Positions 39,979-47,684 of a stretch of DNA of 51,397 bases are shown here, piece by piece (positions within the stretch are counted from its first letter, which is position 1; each line of letters opens with the position of its first letter). The notes under the pieces were generated by a model. That model worked only from the letters and a program-made list of their open reading frames with translations. It was not told the DNA's origin and searched no databases. Source of the stretch: an uncultured Oscillibacter sp. (GTDB lineage: Bacteria > Bacillota > Clostridia > Oscillospirales > Oscillospiraceae); the NCBI GenBank assembly GCA_910579435.1, contig CAJTVF010000013.1:1-51397 (forward strand), in the 5' to 3' direction. A program made the translations under genes and the position numbers.

Positions 39979-41166
39979 TTAGAAGCACTTTCTGTAGATA
40001 GCTTCCTCGCTCTCGAGATCGAAGGGATAGTAAGCGTTGGTCATGAGGCGCTGCTGGTTGGCCTCCACGCTCTGGGGGAACTTCTTGAAGTCCTCCTCGG
40101 TGAAGCCGCAGTCCCGCAGGGGCCGCAGGGGCAGGATGCGCTGCAGCAGGGCGTTCATCTCGGGGATGGCGTTCTTGGCCTCGCAGCCCAGAATCCGGGC
40201 TACCAGTTCCTTGAAGCGCATGATTTCGCCGTCGGGGTTCTTCGCGTCATAGTAGTCCATGATGGCGCCGAAGAGCATATAGTTGCTCTCGCCGTGGGCT
40301 ACGTGGTAGGTGCCGCCCAGAGGAAAGCTCATGCCGTGGACCGGGCCGCAGCCAGCCTTCAGGAACGCGATGCCCGCGTAGAAGCTGGCGGTCACGAATT
40401 CGTCCAGGTACTCGAACCGGGCGTCCTGGCCCTTCTCGTCGATCAGCTTGAAGCCCTTGAGAATCATGTCCATGGCCTTCTCAGAGAAGAGCTCGCTGGT
40501 CATGGTCTTGCGGTGGGGGCTGAGGAAGGACTCGGTGGCATGCACCAGAGCGTCGATGGCGGAGCAGGCGAAGGGCTTGTAGGGCAGGGTCTTGATGAGG
40601 TCGGGAATCAGGCAGACCTTGTTGGGAATGATGTCGTCGGACACCAGGCCCAGCTTGGTGTCGCCGCCGGTCAGCACGCCGTCTTTTTCGTCCTTCACAA
40701 TCGCCACGGAGATGTTCGTGCACTCGGAGCCCGTGCCGCAGGTCGTCGGGATGGCGATGACATCCTTCTCATGCTGGACGGGGAAGCGCTTGAAATACAG
40801 GTTGTGCACCGTGTCGGGGCGCTTGCAGCCCAGCAGCTTGCACAGGTCCATGATGGCGCCGCCGCCCACGGCGATGACCCGGTCATAGCTCTCGTAGGGG
40901 ATGGCGTCGTACATGGTCTGAATCATGGCCTCGGAGGGTTCGCCCGCGCCGAACTTCTCCTGGAACACGAACTGGCACTTGAGGCCCAGCTCCTTCATGA
41001 AGGGGGTGTAGATGAACTCGTTGGTCAACACCACATCCCGCTCGTTCAGCTTGAACTCCTCCGCCATGGCGGCGAAGGTGTCGAACTTGTACACCGTGGG
41101 GGCAAAGATGATTTCACGCTTGTCGGCCATCAGAGCGGCGGAAAAAGCGTCCATTTTCTGAGCCAT
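39979..41166 (-). CDS. Iron-containing alcohol dehydrogenase (4-hydroxybutyrate dehydrogenase-like)
   Basis: A 395-residue group III alcohol dehydrogenase. NAD-binding GGGAIMD is at 101-107 and GTGSE at 144-148. Metal ligands Asp205, His209, His277 and His291 are all present. The overall pattern (TTCGTGSECTNISVAI, GPVHGMSFPLGGTYHVAHGE) resembles clostridial 4-hydroxybutyrate dehydrogenases, but short aldehydes or glycolaldehyde-type products of a transketolase path are equally possible. It is the last gene of the transketolase transcript, 42 bp after the C-terminal subunit. Confidence 0.9.
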   Translation of the reverse strand: MAQKMDAFSAALMADKREIIFAPTVYKFDTFAAMAEEFKLNERDVVLTNEFIYTPFMKELGLKCQFVFQEKFGAGEPSEAMIQTMYDAIPYESYDRVIAVGGGAIMDLCKLLGCKRPDTVHNLYFKRFPVQHEKDVIAIPTTCGTGSECTNISVAIVKDEKDGVLTGGDTKLGLVSDDIIPNKVCLIPDLIKTLPYKPFACSAIDALVHATESFLSPHRKTMTSELFSEKAMDMILKGFKLIDEKGQDARFEYLDEFVTASFYAGIAFLKAGCGPVHGMSFPLGGTYHVAHGESNYMLFGAIMDYYDAKNPDGEIMRFKELVARILGCEAKNAIPEMNALLQRILPLRPLRDCGFTEEDFKKFPQSVEANQQRLMTNAYYPFDLESEEAIYRKCF

Positions 41167-41208
41167 AGTGAATCAGTCTCCTTTTTGATTTTGTGAGTTT
41201 ACCCAAAT

Positions 41209-42180
41209 TTATTTCCGGGAAATCGCCTTTTTGACGGCCTCCACAATGTTCGCCGCCCGCAGGCCGTAGGTGTCCATCAGGAAGTCCTGGGGACCCACCT
41301 GGCCGAACTGGTCCTGCACGCCCACGAACTCCTGCACTGTCGGGCAGTTCTTCGCCAGGCAGTTGGCGACCACGGAGCCCAGGCCGCAGCAGGTGTTGTG
41401 GTTTTCGGCGGTGACAATCGCCCCGGTCTCTTTCGCGGCCTTGACGACCAGCCCCTCGTCCAGGGGCTTCCAGGTGAACATGTCAATGACCCGGACGCTG
41501 ATCCCCTCGGCCTGGAGGGCCTCATAGGCCTTCAGGCTCTCGTCCACCATGATGCCGGAGGTGATGATGGTGGCCTGGTCCTTATCGCTTTCGTGGAGCA
41601 CCACGCCCTTGCCGATTTCAAACTCAGAGCCCTCGTCATAGACCCGAATCACGTCCTTGCGGACGAAGCGGGTGAAGCTCACGCCCTCGACATTCACCAG
41701 GCCCTTCGTCACGCTGGCCAGCTGGTCGTAGTCGGCGGGGTCAATCACCGTAGCGGTGGGGATGCTCAGGTACATAGCCGCGTCCTCCAGAGGCATGTGG
41801 GTGCCGCCGTTGAACGCCGCCGTCACGCCCGCGTCGCTGCCCAGAACCCGCACGCTCAGCCCGGCGTAGGCCGCGGACATGTAGATCTGGTCATAGCACC
41901 GCCGGCTGGAGAAGGTGCCGAAGGAGTGGAAGAACACCTTCTTGCCCGTGGCGGCCAGGCCCGCAGCCACGCCCGCCGCGTTGCCCTCGGCGATGCCCGC
42001 CTCAAAGGCACGGTCCGGGTAGTTCTTCACCAGCTGCTTCGTGTTGATGCACCCCATCAGGTCGCAGTCCACATACACGATGCTCTTGTCCTCAGCCATC
42101 AGCTCGTTCAGGGTCAGAGCCAGGCCGTCCCGGCACGCCCGGGAGTCCTTTTCATGCTTGCCGATCAGTTTCACATTCAT
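41209..42180 (-). CDS. Transketolase, C-terminal (pyrimidine-binding) subunit
   Basis: 323 residues comprising the Pyr and C-terminal domains of a split transketolase: DCDLMGCINTKQLVKNYPDR, the catalytic Glu in FEAGIAEGNAAGVAAGLAAT, and RVIDMFTWKPLDEGLVVKAA. The start is ATG 42178-42180 behind AGGAGG; the GTG three codons earlier overlaps that site. It pairs with the N-terminal subunit 15 bp upstream. Split transketolases often serve catabolic routes rather than the housekeeping pentose-phosphate pathway. Confidence 0.93.
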   Translation of the reverse strand: MNVKLIGKHEKDSRACRDGLALTLNELMAEDKSIVYVDCDLMGCINTKQLVKNYPDRAFEAGIAEGNAAGVAAGLAATGKKVFFHSFGTFSSRRCYDQIYMSAAYAGLSVRVLGSDAGVTAAFNGGTHMPLEDAAMYLSIPTATVIDPADYDQLASVTKGLVNVEGVSFTRFVRKDVIRVYDEGSEFEIGKGVVLHESDKDQATIITSGIMVDESLKAYEALQAEGISVRVIDMFTWKPLDEGLVVKAAKETGAIVTAENHNTCCGLGSVVANCLAKNCPTVQEFVGVQDQFGQVGPQDFLMDTYGLRAANIVEAVKKAISRK

Positions 42181-42195
42181 TTCTCTCACCCTCCT

Positions 42196-43029
42196 TTAAG
42201 CGTTCTTCGCGGCTTCCAGCTCTTTTTCAGAAGCGGCAATGGCCTCCAGCCACTGCTCCTCCTTGGGCTGAGAAGAGTGGTCGTGCTTGGGCTCGGCGAA
42301 GGTGGCGCCCTTGCCCTTGCTGGTGTTCAGCACGATGCAGGAGGGCACGCCCTTGGCCGCTTTGGCCGCTTCAATGGCCTCGTAGATCGCTTTCACGTCG
42401 TGGCCGTCGATCTCCTGGGTGTGGAGGCCGAAGCCCGCCACCTTCTTCGCCATGTCTCCGTGGGCCAGGATGTCGCCGGTGGGTCCGTCCAGCTGATAGC
42501 CGTTGTTGTCGACGAAGTAGATGATATTGTCCAGCTTGTGGGCATAGGCAAAGTGGAAGCCCTCCCAGACCTGGCCCTCGTCGGCCTCGCCGTCGCCGAT
42601 GACGCAGTAAACCGTGCTGTCTCGACCATCGATTTTATTGCCCAGGGCCGCGCCGGTGGCGGTGGAGACGCCCTGGCCCAGGGAGCCGGTGGTGAGATCC
42701 ACGCCGGGGGTGAGCTTGCGGTCCGTGTGGCTGGGGAACTTGGTCCCCGGCTGATTCAAGGTGTACGCGTCTTCCATGGGATAGAAGCCCATCAGGCCGA
42801 AGGTGGCGTAGGCCACAGGGCCCGCGTGGCCCTTGGAGAGCACCAGCCAGTCCCGGTCCTCCCAGCGGGGATTCTTCGGATCATACTTCATAACCTCCCC
42901 GTATAAAACCGCCATCAGGTCCGCCAGGTCCATCGACCCGCCCACATGGCCGAACCCACGGCTGTGGATCACCTTCAGCGTCTCCAGCCGGATTTCAGCC
43001 GCCAGGACTTTTAGCTTTTTCTCGTTCAT
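42196..43029 (-). CDS. Transketolase, N-terminal (TPP-binding) subunit
   Basis: 277 residues holding the PP domain: GHVGGSMDLADLMAVLY, LSKGHAGPVAYA, TGSLGQGVSTATGAA, the diphosphate/Mg motif GDGEADEGQVWEG at 145-157 and NN at 175-176. It transfers two-carbon ketol units with the partner subunit. Its own promoter (43089-43118) and a terminator hairpin upstream separate it from the mutase gene, although all are on the minus strand. Confidence 0.95.
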   Translation of the reverse strand: MNEKKLKVLAAEIRLETLKVIHSRGFGHVGGSMDLADLMAVLYGEVMKYDPKNPRWEDRDWLVLSKGHAGPVAYATFGLMGFYPMEDAYTLNQPGTKFPSHTDRKLTPGVDLTTGSLGQGVSTATGAALGNKIDGRDSTVYCVIGDGEADEGQVWEGFHFAYAHKLDNIIYFVDNNGYQLDGPTGDILAHGDMAKKVAGFGLHTQEIDGHDVKAIYEAIEAAKAAKGVPSCIVLNTSKGKGATFAEPKHDHSSQPKEEQWLEAIAASEKELEAAKNA

Positions 43030-43088
43030 GGGTGTCGCTTCCTTTCCTGTTTGTTGTAGTCATGCTGTGGAGCTTATCCTCGTGGGAT

Positions 43089-43118
43089 ATTTTACCCCAA
43101 CAGCGCCGCTCCCGTCAA
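43089..43118 (-). promoter_or_regulatory. Sigma-A promoter of the transketolase genes
   Basis: On the minus strand, TTGACG (43113-43118), 18 nt, TAAAAT (43089-43094). Confidence 0.7.
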
Positions 43119-43188
43119 TGACAATTATATTTTTAACAAACTTTCTGCGTGCACTTTTCCCATTTTTTGCGTGCAATCCCAGCATTCC

Positions 43189-43219
43189 GGAAGGCCGGGA
43201 TTTTCCGTCCCGGCCTTCC
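43189..43219 (-). terminator. Hairpin directly after the mutase-like gene
   Basis: GGAAGGCCGGGA (43189-43200), 7-nt loop, TCCCGGCCTTCC (43208-43219): perfect 12-bp stem. No T-run on the minus strand, so termination may be partial. Confidence 0.65.
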
Positions 43220-43230
43220 CGCGAAAACCC

Positions 43231-44799
43231 TTATTCGTACTGCGTCCCGGAGCCCTCGACCATAGCGTCGTAGGCCCGCTTCACCTTGTCGTAGTTCTTG
43301 TCCCGGTCCAGGACCACGCCCCGGCCCACGCCGTCCACAATGCGGCCCACGCCGATGGCACTGAGCTTCTCGTCCGTTTCCGCCAGCAGCGCCGGAGCGG
43401 AGCCGGGCTCGGTGGAGCGGCCGTCGAAGATGATGTGGAGATACACCCGGTCCAGCCCGTTGTCCCGGGCCATCTCGCAGATGTTCAGCGGGTAGTCGAT
43501 GCAGCCGTGGGAGGACTTGTAGGTCAGGTACGCCAGCAGGTGCAGGGAGGTCCCGTTCTTTTTGGCGTGCTCAATGGCCTGGAGGAAGATGGGATTCCGC
43601 TTAAAGCTGCCGTCCTTCACGGCGGCGTCCAGGCGCACGTCGTCCTGCATCACGCAGCGGCCCGCGCCCAGGTTGGAGTGGCCCGCCTCGGAGTTGCCGG
43701 CCTTGCCCGCGCCCAGGCCCACGAACTCGCCGGAGGCGTGGAGCTTGGACCAGGACTGCTCCGCCAACAGGGAGTCCCAATAGGGCGTGTCGGCAACGTG
43801 GATGGCGTCGCCGTCGTCCCCGGTGCCCAGGCCCCAGCCGTCGCAGATGATAAGGAGCATCTTCCGGCCCTCGCCCCAGGCCTTGCCCTCACAGAGGGAC
43901 TTGCCGTCCATCTCGGCGGGCTGGGGGATGCCCAGCACGTCCAGCACCGTGGGAGATACGTCCCCCAGGGAGCCGTCCCGCAGGGCAATGGGGCTCTTGT
44001 CGGCGGGGTCGATCATGATGAAGGGCACCAGGTTTGTGGTGTGGGCCCCGTCGGGCTTCCCGGCGGCGGTGTAGAGCTTTTCAATGTTTCCGTGGTCGGC
44101 GGTGATGGCCACCACGTAGCCCTTGCCCAGGGCGTCGTTGACCACTTTATCCAGATATTGGCTCACATAGCCGCAGGCTTTGATTTTGGCCTCCGTGTTG
44201 GAGGTGTGCCCGATGACGTCTCCGTTGGCGAAGTTGGTGAGCACAAAGTCATATTTGCCCAGGGCGTCCATCACCGTGTCCGCCACCTTGGGCAGGGACA
44301 GCTCGGGCTGCTGGTCGAAGTCGATGCCCTTGGGAGAGGGGATGCACACGTCGTCCTCCCCGGGGAAGGGGTTGTTCTCGCCGCCGTTGAAGAAGAAGGT
44401 CACGTGGGCGAACTTCTCGCTCTCGGCGCAGTGGAACTGGGTTTTGCCCGCCTCGCTGAGGACCTGGGCCAGGGGCTTCACCACCTTGGCGGGGGCGAAG
44501 GCGATGGGCAGGTCCTTGAATTTGTCGTGATACATGGTCATGATGACAAAGTTCAGGTCCGACAGCTCTCGGCGGTCCACCTTGTCAAAGCCGGGCTCGG
44601 TGAACATCTCCGTGAGCTCGATCTCCCGCTCGCCCCGGCGGCAGCAGAAGATGGCGGCGTCGCCGTCGGAAATCTTGCCCACGGGCTTGCCGTCCTCCAC
44701 CAGGACCATGGGCTCCAGATGATAGTCGTCCTGGCCCAGCTCATATGCTTTCTTGACGGCCTCAGCCAGCTGAGCGCCGCCGCGTTTCATGTCTGCCAT
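43231..44799 (-). CDS. Circularly permuted cofactor-independent phosphoglycerate mutase-like enzyme
   Basis: 522 residues of the iPGM (GpmI)/alkaline phosphatase superfamily in rotated order. Residues 1-300 match the canonical second half: Arg54-Arg55-Arg58, Lys129 in SEKFAHVTFFFNGG, Asp194/His198 in NFANGDVIGHT, Asp235-His236 in TADHGN and His253 in AHTTN. Residues 314-522 match the canonical first half: Asp320 in ICDGWG, the phosphoryl-accepting Ser370 in GNSEAGH, His431, Asp459-Arg461 in FDGRS, and LDRDKNYDKV. All metal and phosphate residues are therefore present. The canonical termini are joined by a short linker near 300-313; the new termini fall in the transferase domain between AYDAMVEG and AEAVKKAYELG. 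AGGAGG precedes the ATG, and upstream and downstream sequence holds no leftover half. The partner HAD phosphatases and transketolase suggest a phosphosugar substrate, but plain phosphoglycerate mutation is possible. Confidence 0.93.
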   Translation of the reverse strand: MADMKRGGAQLAEAVKKAYELGQDDYHLEPMVLVEDGKPVGKISDGDAAIFCCRRGEREIELTEMFTEPGFDKVDRRELSDLNFVIMTMYHDKFKDLPIAFAPAKVVKPLAQVLSEAGKTQFHCAESEKFAHVTFFFNGGENNPFPGEDDVCIPSPKGIDFDQQPELSLPKVADTVMDALGKYDFVLTNFANGDVIGHTSNTEAKIKACGYVSQYLDKVVNDALGKGYVVAITADHGNIEKLYTAAGKPDGAHTTNLVPFIMIDPADKSPIALRDGSLGDVSPTVLDVLGIPQPAEMDGKSLCEGKAWGEGRKMLLIICDGWGLGTGDDGDAIHVADTPYWDSLLAEQSWSKLHASGEFVGLGAGKAGNSEAGHSNLGAGRCVMQDDVRLDAAVKDGSFKRNPIFLQAIEHAKKNGTSLHLLAYLTYKSSHGCIDYPLNICEMARDNGLDRVYLHIIFDGRSTEPGSAPALLAETDEKLSAIGVGRIVDGVGRGVVLDRDKNYDKVKRAYDAMVEGSGTQYE

Positions 44800-44832
44800 A
44801 TAAAAAACCTCCTATGTCTGTGATATACGTAT

Positions 44833-45615
44833 TTACTGTCCGTCGGTGGGGGCAATCAGCTTATCCACCGCCACCCGGCCCCGTTCCGGGAAGATGTCCA
44901 GCAGCTGGGGGAAGGTGTAGATTTTGCCGTCGGGCATGTTTTCCTCGGTCAGCTTGAGGGCCTTCTCCTTATTATATTGCACCGCCACGGTCATGCCGAA
45001 GTCCACGGCCTTGGCCCCCACGATGTCCCGGTTCAGGTTGTCGCCCACGTAGCAGCAGTTCTCCGGCTGGGCCCCCGCTTCCTCCATGGCGTAATAGTAA
45101 ATGGCAGGGCCGGGCTTGCGGATGTAGGTGATGGAGGACTGCTGGACGGTCTTGAAATAGGGCCGGAGGCCGTCGGCGTCCAGCCACTCGTCCACCTCCC
45201 GCTTGCCCACCAAGTCGCTGATGATGCCCATGGTGTAGCCCCGGGCGCAGAGCTCCTTGACGGTCTCCGCGCCGCCCTCCACCACCGTGCGGCGGCCCTT
45301 GGTCTGGCGGTACTGATAGGTCAGCTCGGAGGCGTTCTTCAAAATGCGCTCCCGGTCCATGTCATAGGCCAGCCACCGGGTCCACAGGACCTCCTCCGGG
45401 GCCTCGCACATGAATTTCAGCGCCCAGTCCCGGTACTTGTCATACCGTTTGTCAATGACGTCGCTGAACCACTGGTTGGGATTGTCGGTTTCCACGCCGC
45501 AGAGCCCGGCAATCTTGGCTCGGGCGGCGGAGAGGTAAGCGGGGTCCTCGTCGATGACCCGGAAGGTGCCCCCCAGGTCCAGGAAGATAAAGCGGATATC
45601 GGTATTCACGGGCAA
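44833..45615 (-). CDS. HAD-superfamily hydrolase 1 (DxGxT type)
   Basis: 260 residues of the HAD subfamily I fold. Motif I reads FLDLGGT (Asp13), so the usual second Asp, the acid/base, is Gly. Motif II Ser lies in GIISDL, motif III Lys in IRKPGPAIYYY, motif IV in YVGDNLNRDIVGAK. The cap is helical between motif I and II. It is one of three tandem paralogues and is probably co-transcribed with the mutase-like gene 33 bp downstream. Without the second Asp it may be a slow phosphatase, a phosphate-binding sensor, or use another base. Confidence 0.88.
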   Translation of the reverse strand: MPVNTDIRFIFLDLGGTFRVIDEDPAYLSAARAKIAGLCGVETDNPNQWFSDVIDKRYDKYRDWALKFMCEAPEEVLWTRWLAYDMDRERILKNASELTYQYRQTKGRRTVVEGGAETVKELCARGYTMGIISDLVGKREVDEWLDADGLRPYFKTVQQSSITYIRKPGPAIYYYAMEEAGAQPENCCYVGDNLNRDIVGAKAVDFGMTVAVQYNKEKALKLTEENMPDGKIYTFPQLLDIFPERGRVAVDKLIAPTDGQ

Positions 45616-45655
45616 TCAGCCTCCTTGTCAATGTATTTCTCTGAAACGCGGGATA

Positions 45656-45816
45656 GGCCTTGTTTGAAAATTGGCGGAATGCCCAACGGTGAGAGATTTT
45701 TTCGCCAATCAAGGCAAATTTTCGCGGGCGGGCTGACGCCCGGCAAGAAAATTTAACGCAGAGTGGCGGAAAATGATCCGCCGTTTTGGGCGTTTTGCCA
45801 TTTTTCAAACAAGGCC
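45656..45816 (-). repeat. Foldback repeat family B, copy 2 (161 bp, TA duplication)
   Basis: Ends GGCCTTGTTTGAAAA and its complement, flanked by TA at 45654-45655 and 45817-45818. Its reverse complement is almost identical to copy 3 at 50918-51078. It sits between HAD 1 and HAD 2 without breaking either. The outer central stem is AAATTTTC/GAAAATTT, the inner one GC-rich, loop GTCA. Confidence 0.93.
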
Positions 45817-45851
45817 TAGTCCGGGTCTCCCCGGACGCATTCCAATGGCTT

Positions 45852-46589
45852 TTAATTCAAAGGGGGAAGAAGGTCCAAAATCTCCCGGAAGTCCTCGATC
45901 ACGGCGTCGGGGCGGTTCTCCTCGGTGAACTCCACCGGGTGCTTCTTCTCCGGGGAGGAGAAGATGATGTTGCAGCCCACGCCCGCTTTCTTCGCGCCGG
46001 GGATGTCCCGCTTGATGTTGTCCGCCACGGAGACGCACTCACTCAGCTCCACGCCCATCTCCCTGGCCGCCAGCTCATAGATCTCAAAGCAGGGCTTGCG
46101 CATATGGCAGACGGAGGAGAGTATCACGGTGTCGAAATATTGGTCCAGGCCGTCCTCCTCCAGCCAGTCAGGGACCTCGTTCTCCCCGATCAGGTTGGAG
46201 ATGATGCCCAGCTTATAGCCCCGCTCATGGAGCCCCTTGATGACCTCCACGCCGCCGTCCACCACAATCCTGCGGCCCTTGCACTGGCGGTACTGAAAGC
46301 TCAGCTCGTGGCAGACCTGCTTGATCCGGGCCCGGTCATAGTCCGGCAGCAGCCACTTGCACCAGAGCTCCTCGTCGCCGGACTCCTTGTTCTCGCCAAT
46401 CGCCCACTTGCGGTAAGGCTCATAGCGCTCCTCGATCATCTGGTAGAATTTCTCATAGGGCACGGGAGACCCGGCGATCTCCGCCATCTTCCGGCGGGCA
46501 TGCCGCATCCAGGGTTCCTCCAGCAGCGCGATGCGCAGGGTGCCGCCCAGGTCGAAGAACACGGCCTTGTAGCGCTTTGTCGTATCCAT
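45852..46589 (-). CDS. HAD-superfamily hydrolase 2 (DxGxT type)
   Basis: 245 residues, clearly paralogous to HAD 1. Motif I FFDLGGTLR (Asp13, second Asp replaced by Gly). GIISNLIGENEVPDWL contains motif II, MRKPCFEIYELA motif III, VADNIKRDIPGAK motif IV. The usual Gly of the GDN in motif IV is Ala here. It lies in the same minus-strand unit; the repeat between it and HAD 1 could affect downstream expression. Confidence 0.88.
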   Translation of the reverse strand: MDTTKRYKAVFFDLGGTLRIALLEEPWMRHARRKMAEIAGSPVPYEKFYQMIEERYEPYRKWAIGENKESGDEELWCKWLLPDYDRARIKQVCHELSFQYRQCKGRRIVVDGGVEVIKGLHERGYKLGIISNLIGENEVPDWLEEDGLDQYFDTVILSSVCHMRKPCFEIYELAAREMGVELSECVSVADNIKRDIPGAKKAGVGCNIIFSSPEKKHPVEFTEENRPDAVIEDFREILDLLPPLN

Positions 46590-46610
46590 GGCGTTTCCCT
46601 CCTCCTTTAT

Positions 46611-47345
46611 TTAAGTACGGGCCGGGAAAATATCAAGAAGCTGGGACAGGGCGGTAATCACATGGTCGGGAGTGAACTCCTTGCCCGTGGCGTGTTCCAT
46701 GTTCAGGGTGTCCGGCTCGTCGATGCGGATCATCATGCCGAAGCCCGCGGCCTGGGTGCCCTCCACGTCCCGGACCGGGTTATCGCCCACGTAGGCGCAG
46801 TTGGCCTCCGGGGTGCCGATGCAGCGGCAGGCCAGGTGATAAATCTCCGGGTTGGGCTTGCGCAGGCGGACCTTGGAGGAGAGAATGGTGGTCTTGAAGC
46901 ACTGGGCCACGCCGTCGGCGGCCATCCAGTCGGGGATCTCCGTCTCGGTGACGGTGTTGGCGATGATGCCCAGAGTATAGCCCCGGGCGCAGAGCTCCTT
47001 GATTGTCGCCACCGCGTCGGGCCGGGCCACCCGGCGGCCGTCGTGGTCCCGCCACAGGCGGGTGAGCTTCGCCGCGTTGGCAAACACCATATTGGCGTCG
47101 TACTCCGGCAGCATGTACTGGGTCCACAGCTCTCCCTCGGAGGCGTCCAGCAGGGTCTCCTTGGACATCTTGCGGTATTTCTTCCACCGCTCCTCCAGCT
47201 TGGCGAAGAGCTCGTCATGGGTCTCCGTGGTATGGATGAGCTCCATCAGCCCGGCCTCGGCCTTGTCGATGAAGTCCTGCTCCTTCAGCACGATGCGAAG
47301 CGTGTTGCCAACGTCGAAAAAGATCGTTTTGATATCGGGGGTCAT
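46611..47345 (-). CDS. HAD-superfamily hydrolase 3 (DxGxT type)
   Basis: 244 residues, first gene of the minus-strand operon. Motif I FFDVGNT (Asp11) again lacks the second Asp. GIIANTVTETEIPDWM (motif II with Asn), LRKPNPEIYHLA (III) and YVGDNPVRDVEGTQ (IV) follow. The start is ATG 47343-47345, 7 nt after AAGGAGG; an ATG two codons earlier sits on the ribosome site. Expression starts at the promoter 47459-47488 next to an AAACGTTT operator. Confidence 0.9.
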   Translation of the reverse strand: MTPDIKTIFFDVGNTLRIVLKEQDFIDKAEAGLMELIHTTETHDELFAKLEERWKKYRKMSKETLLDASEGELWTQYMLPEYDANMVFANAAKLTRLWRDHDGRRVARPDAVATIKELCARGYTLGIIANTVTETEIPDWMAADGVAQCFKTTILSSKVRLRKPNPEIYHLACRCIGTPEANCAYVGDNPVRDVEGTQAAGFGMMIRIDEPDTLNMEHATGKEFTPDHVITALSQLLDIFPART

Positions 47346-47433
47346 AAACATTCCTCCTTATAATGTTTCCAGGCGCCGCAGGACCTTGGAACGGCGCTCC
47401 AGAGGGCGGCCGGGCCTTCTCCAGTCCGGCCGT

Positions 47434-47441
47434 AAACGTTT
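47434..47441. promoter_or_regulatory. LacI-type operator, HAD side
   Basis: AAACGTTT inside GTAAACGTTTGCGG, about 18 nt downstream of the HAD-operon -10 element. The same core occurs before the divergent lacI gene. The central CG is typical for LacI-family sites. Confidence 0.8.
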
Positions 47442-47458
47442 GCGGCCTTTTCAGCCTT

Positions 47459-47488
47459 ATTCTAAATGAAATAACGGTCCTTTGTCAA
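47459..47488 (-). promoter_or_regulatory. Sigma-A promoter of the HAD/mutase operon
   Basis: On the minus strand, TTGACA (47483-47488), 18 nt, TAGAAT (47459-47464). Confidence 0.75.
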
Positions 47489-47559
47489 TATGCCAAACGC
47501 CGAAGACTTCGATTATTTTTCGTTTTTCTGCCCAAAGATGGGAAAAATCCAGATTGTTA

Positions 47560-47588
47560 TTGACATTGCCGGGAAAATCAGATATTCT
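47560..47588 (+). promoter_or_regulatory. Sigma-A promoter of the lacI-PHP-pfkB operon
   Basis: TTGACA (47560-47565), 17 nt, TATTCT (47583-47588). Confidence 0.72.
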
Positions 47589-47642
47589 TTACTTGACAAC
47601 TTGAACGGGCCGGAGTTTGGCCGGTTCTAAAAAATAGAGCGG

Positions 47643-47650
47643 AAACGTTT
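47643..47650. promoter_or_regulatory. LacI-type operator, lacI side
   Basis: AAACGTTT within GGAAACGTTTGCG, about 35 nt before the lacI ATG and downstream of its promoter, suited to autorepression by roadblock. It lies 209 bp from the other operator, so looping is possible. Confidence 0.8.
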
Positions 47651-47684
47651 GCGATTTCCAGCGGGGCGGAAAGGATGAAAGCCA

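Noticed and set aside
33722..43177. TGCGTGCAAT decamer at 33722-33731 and 43168-43177 as a shared regulator site
   Set aside because: Only two exact copies. The first lies in a small palindrome and the second does not, so chance cannot be excluded.
45452..45808. Open frame across family B repeat copy 2 on the minus strand (and the like-sounding frame at 50978-51301)
   Set aside because: The shared peptide comes only from the repeat sequence (foldback DNA reads open in several frames). It has no ribosome site and is not a protein family.
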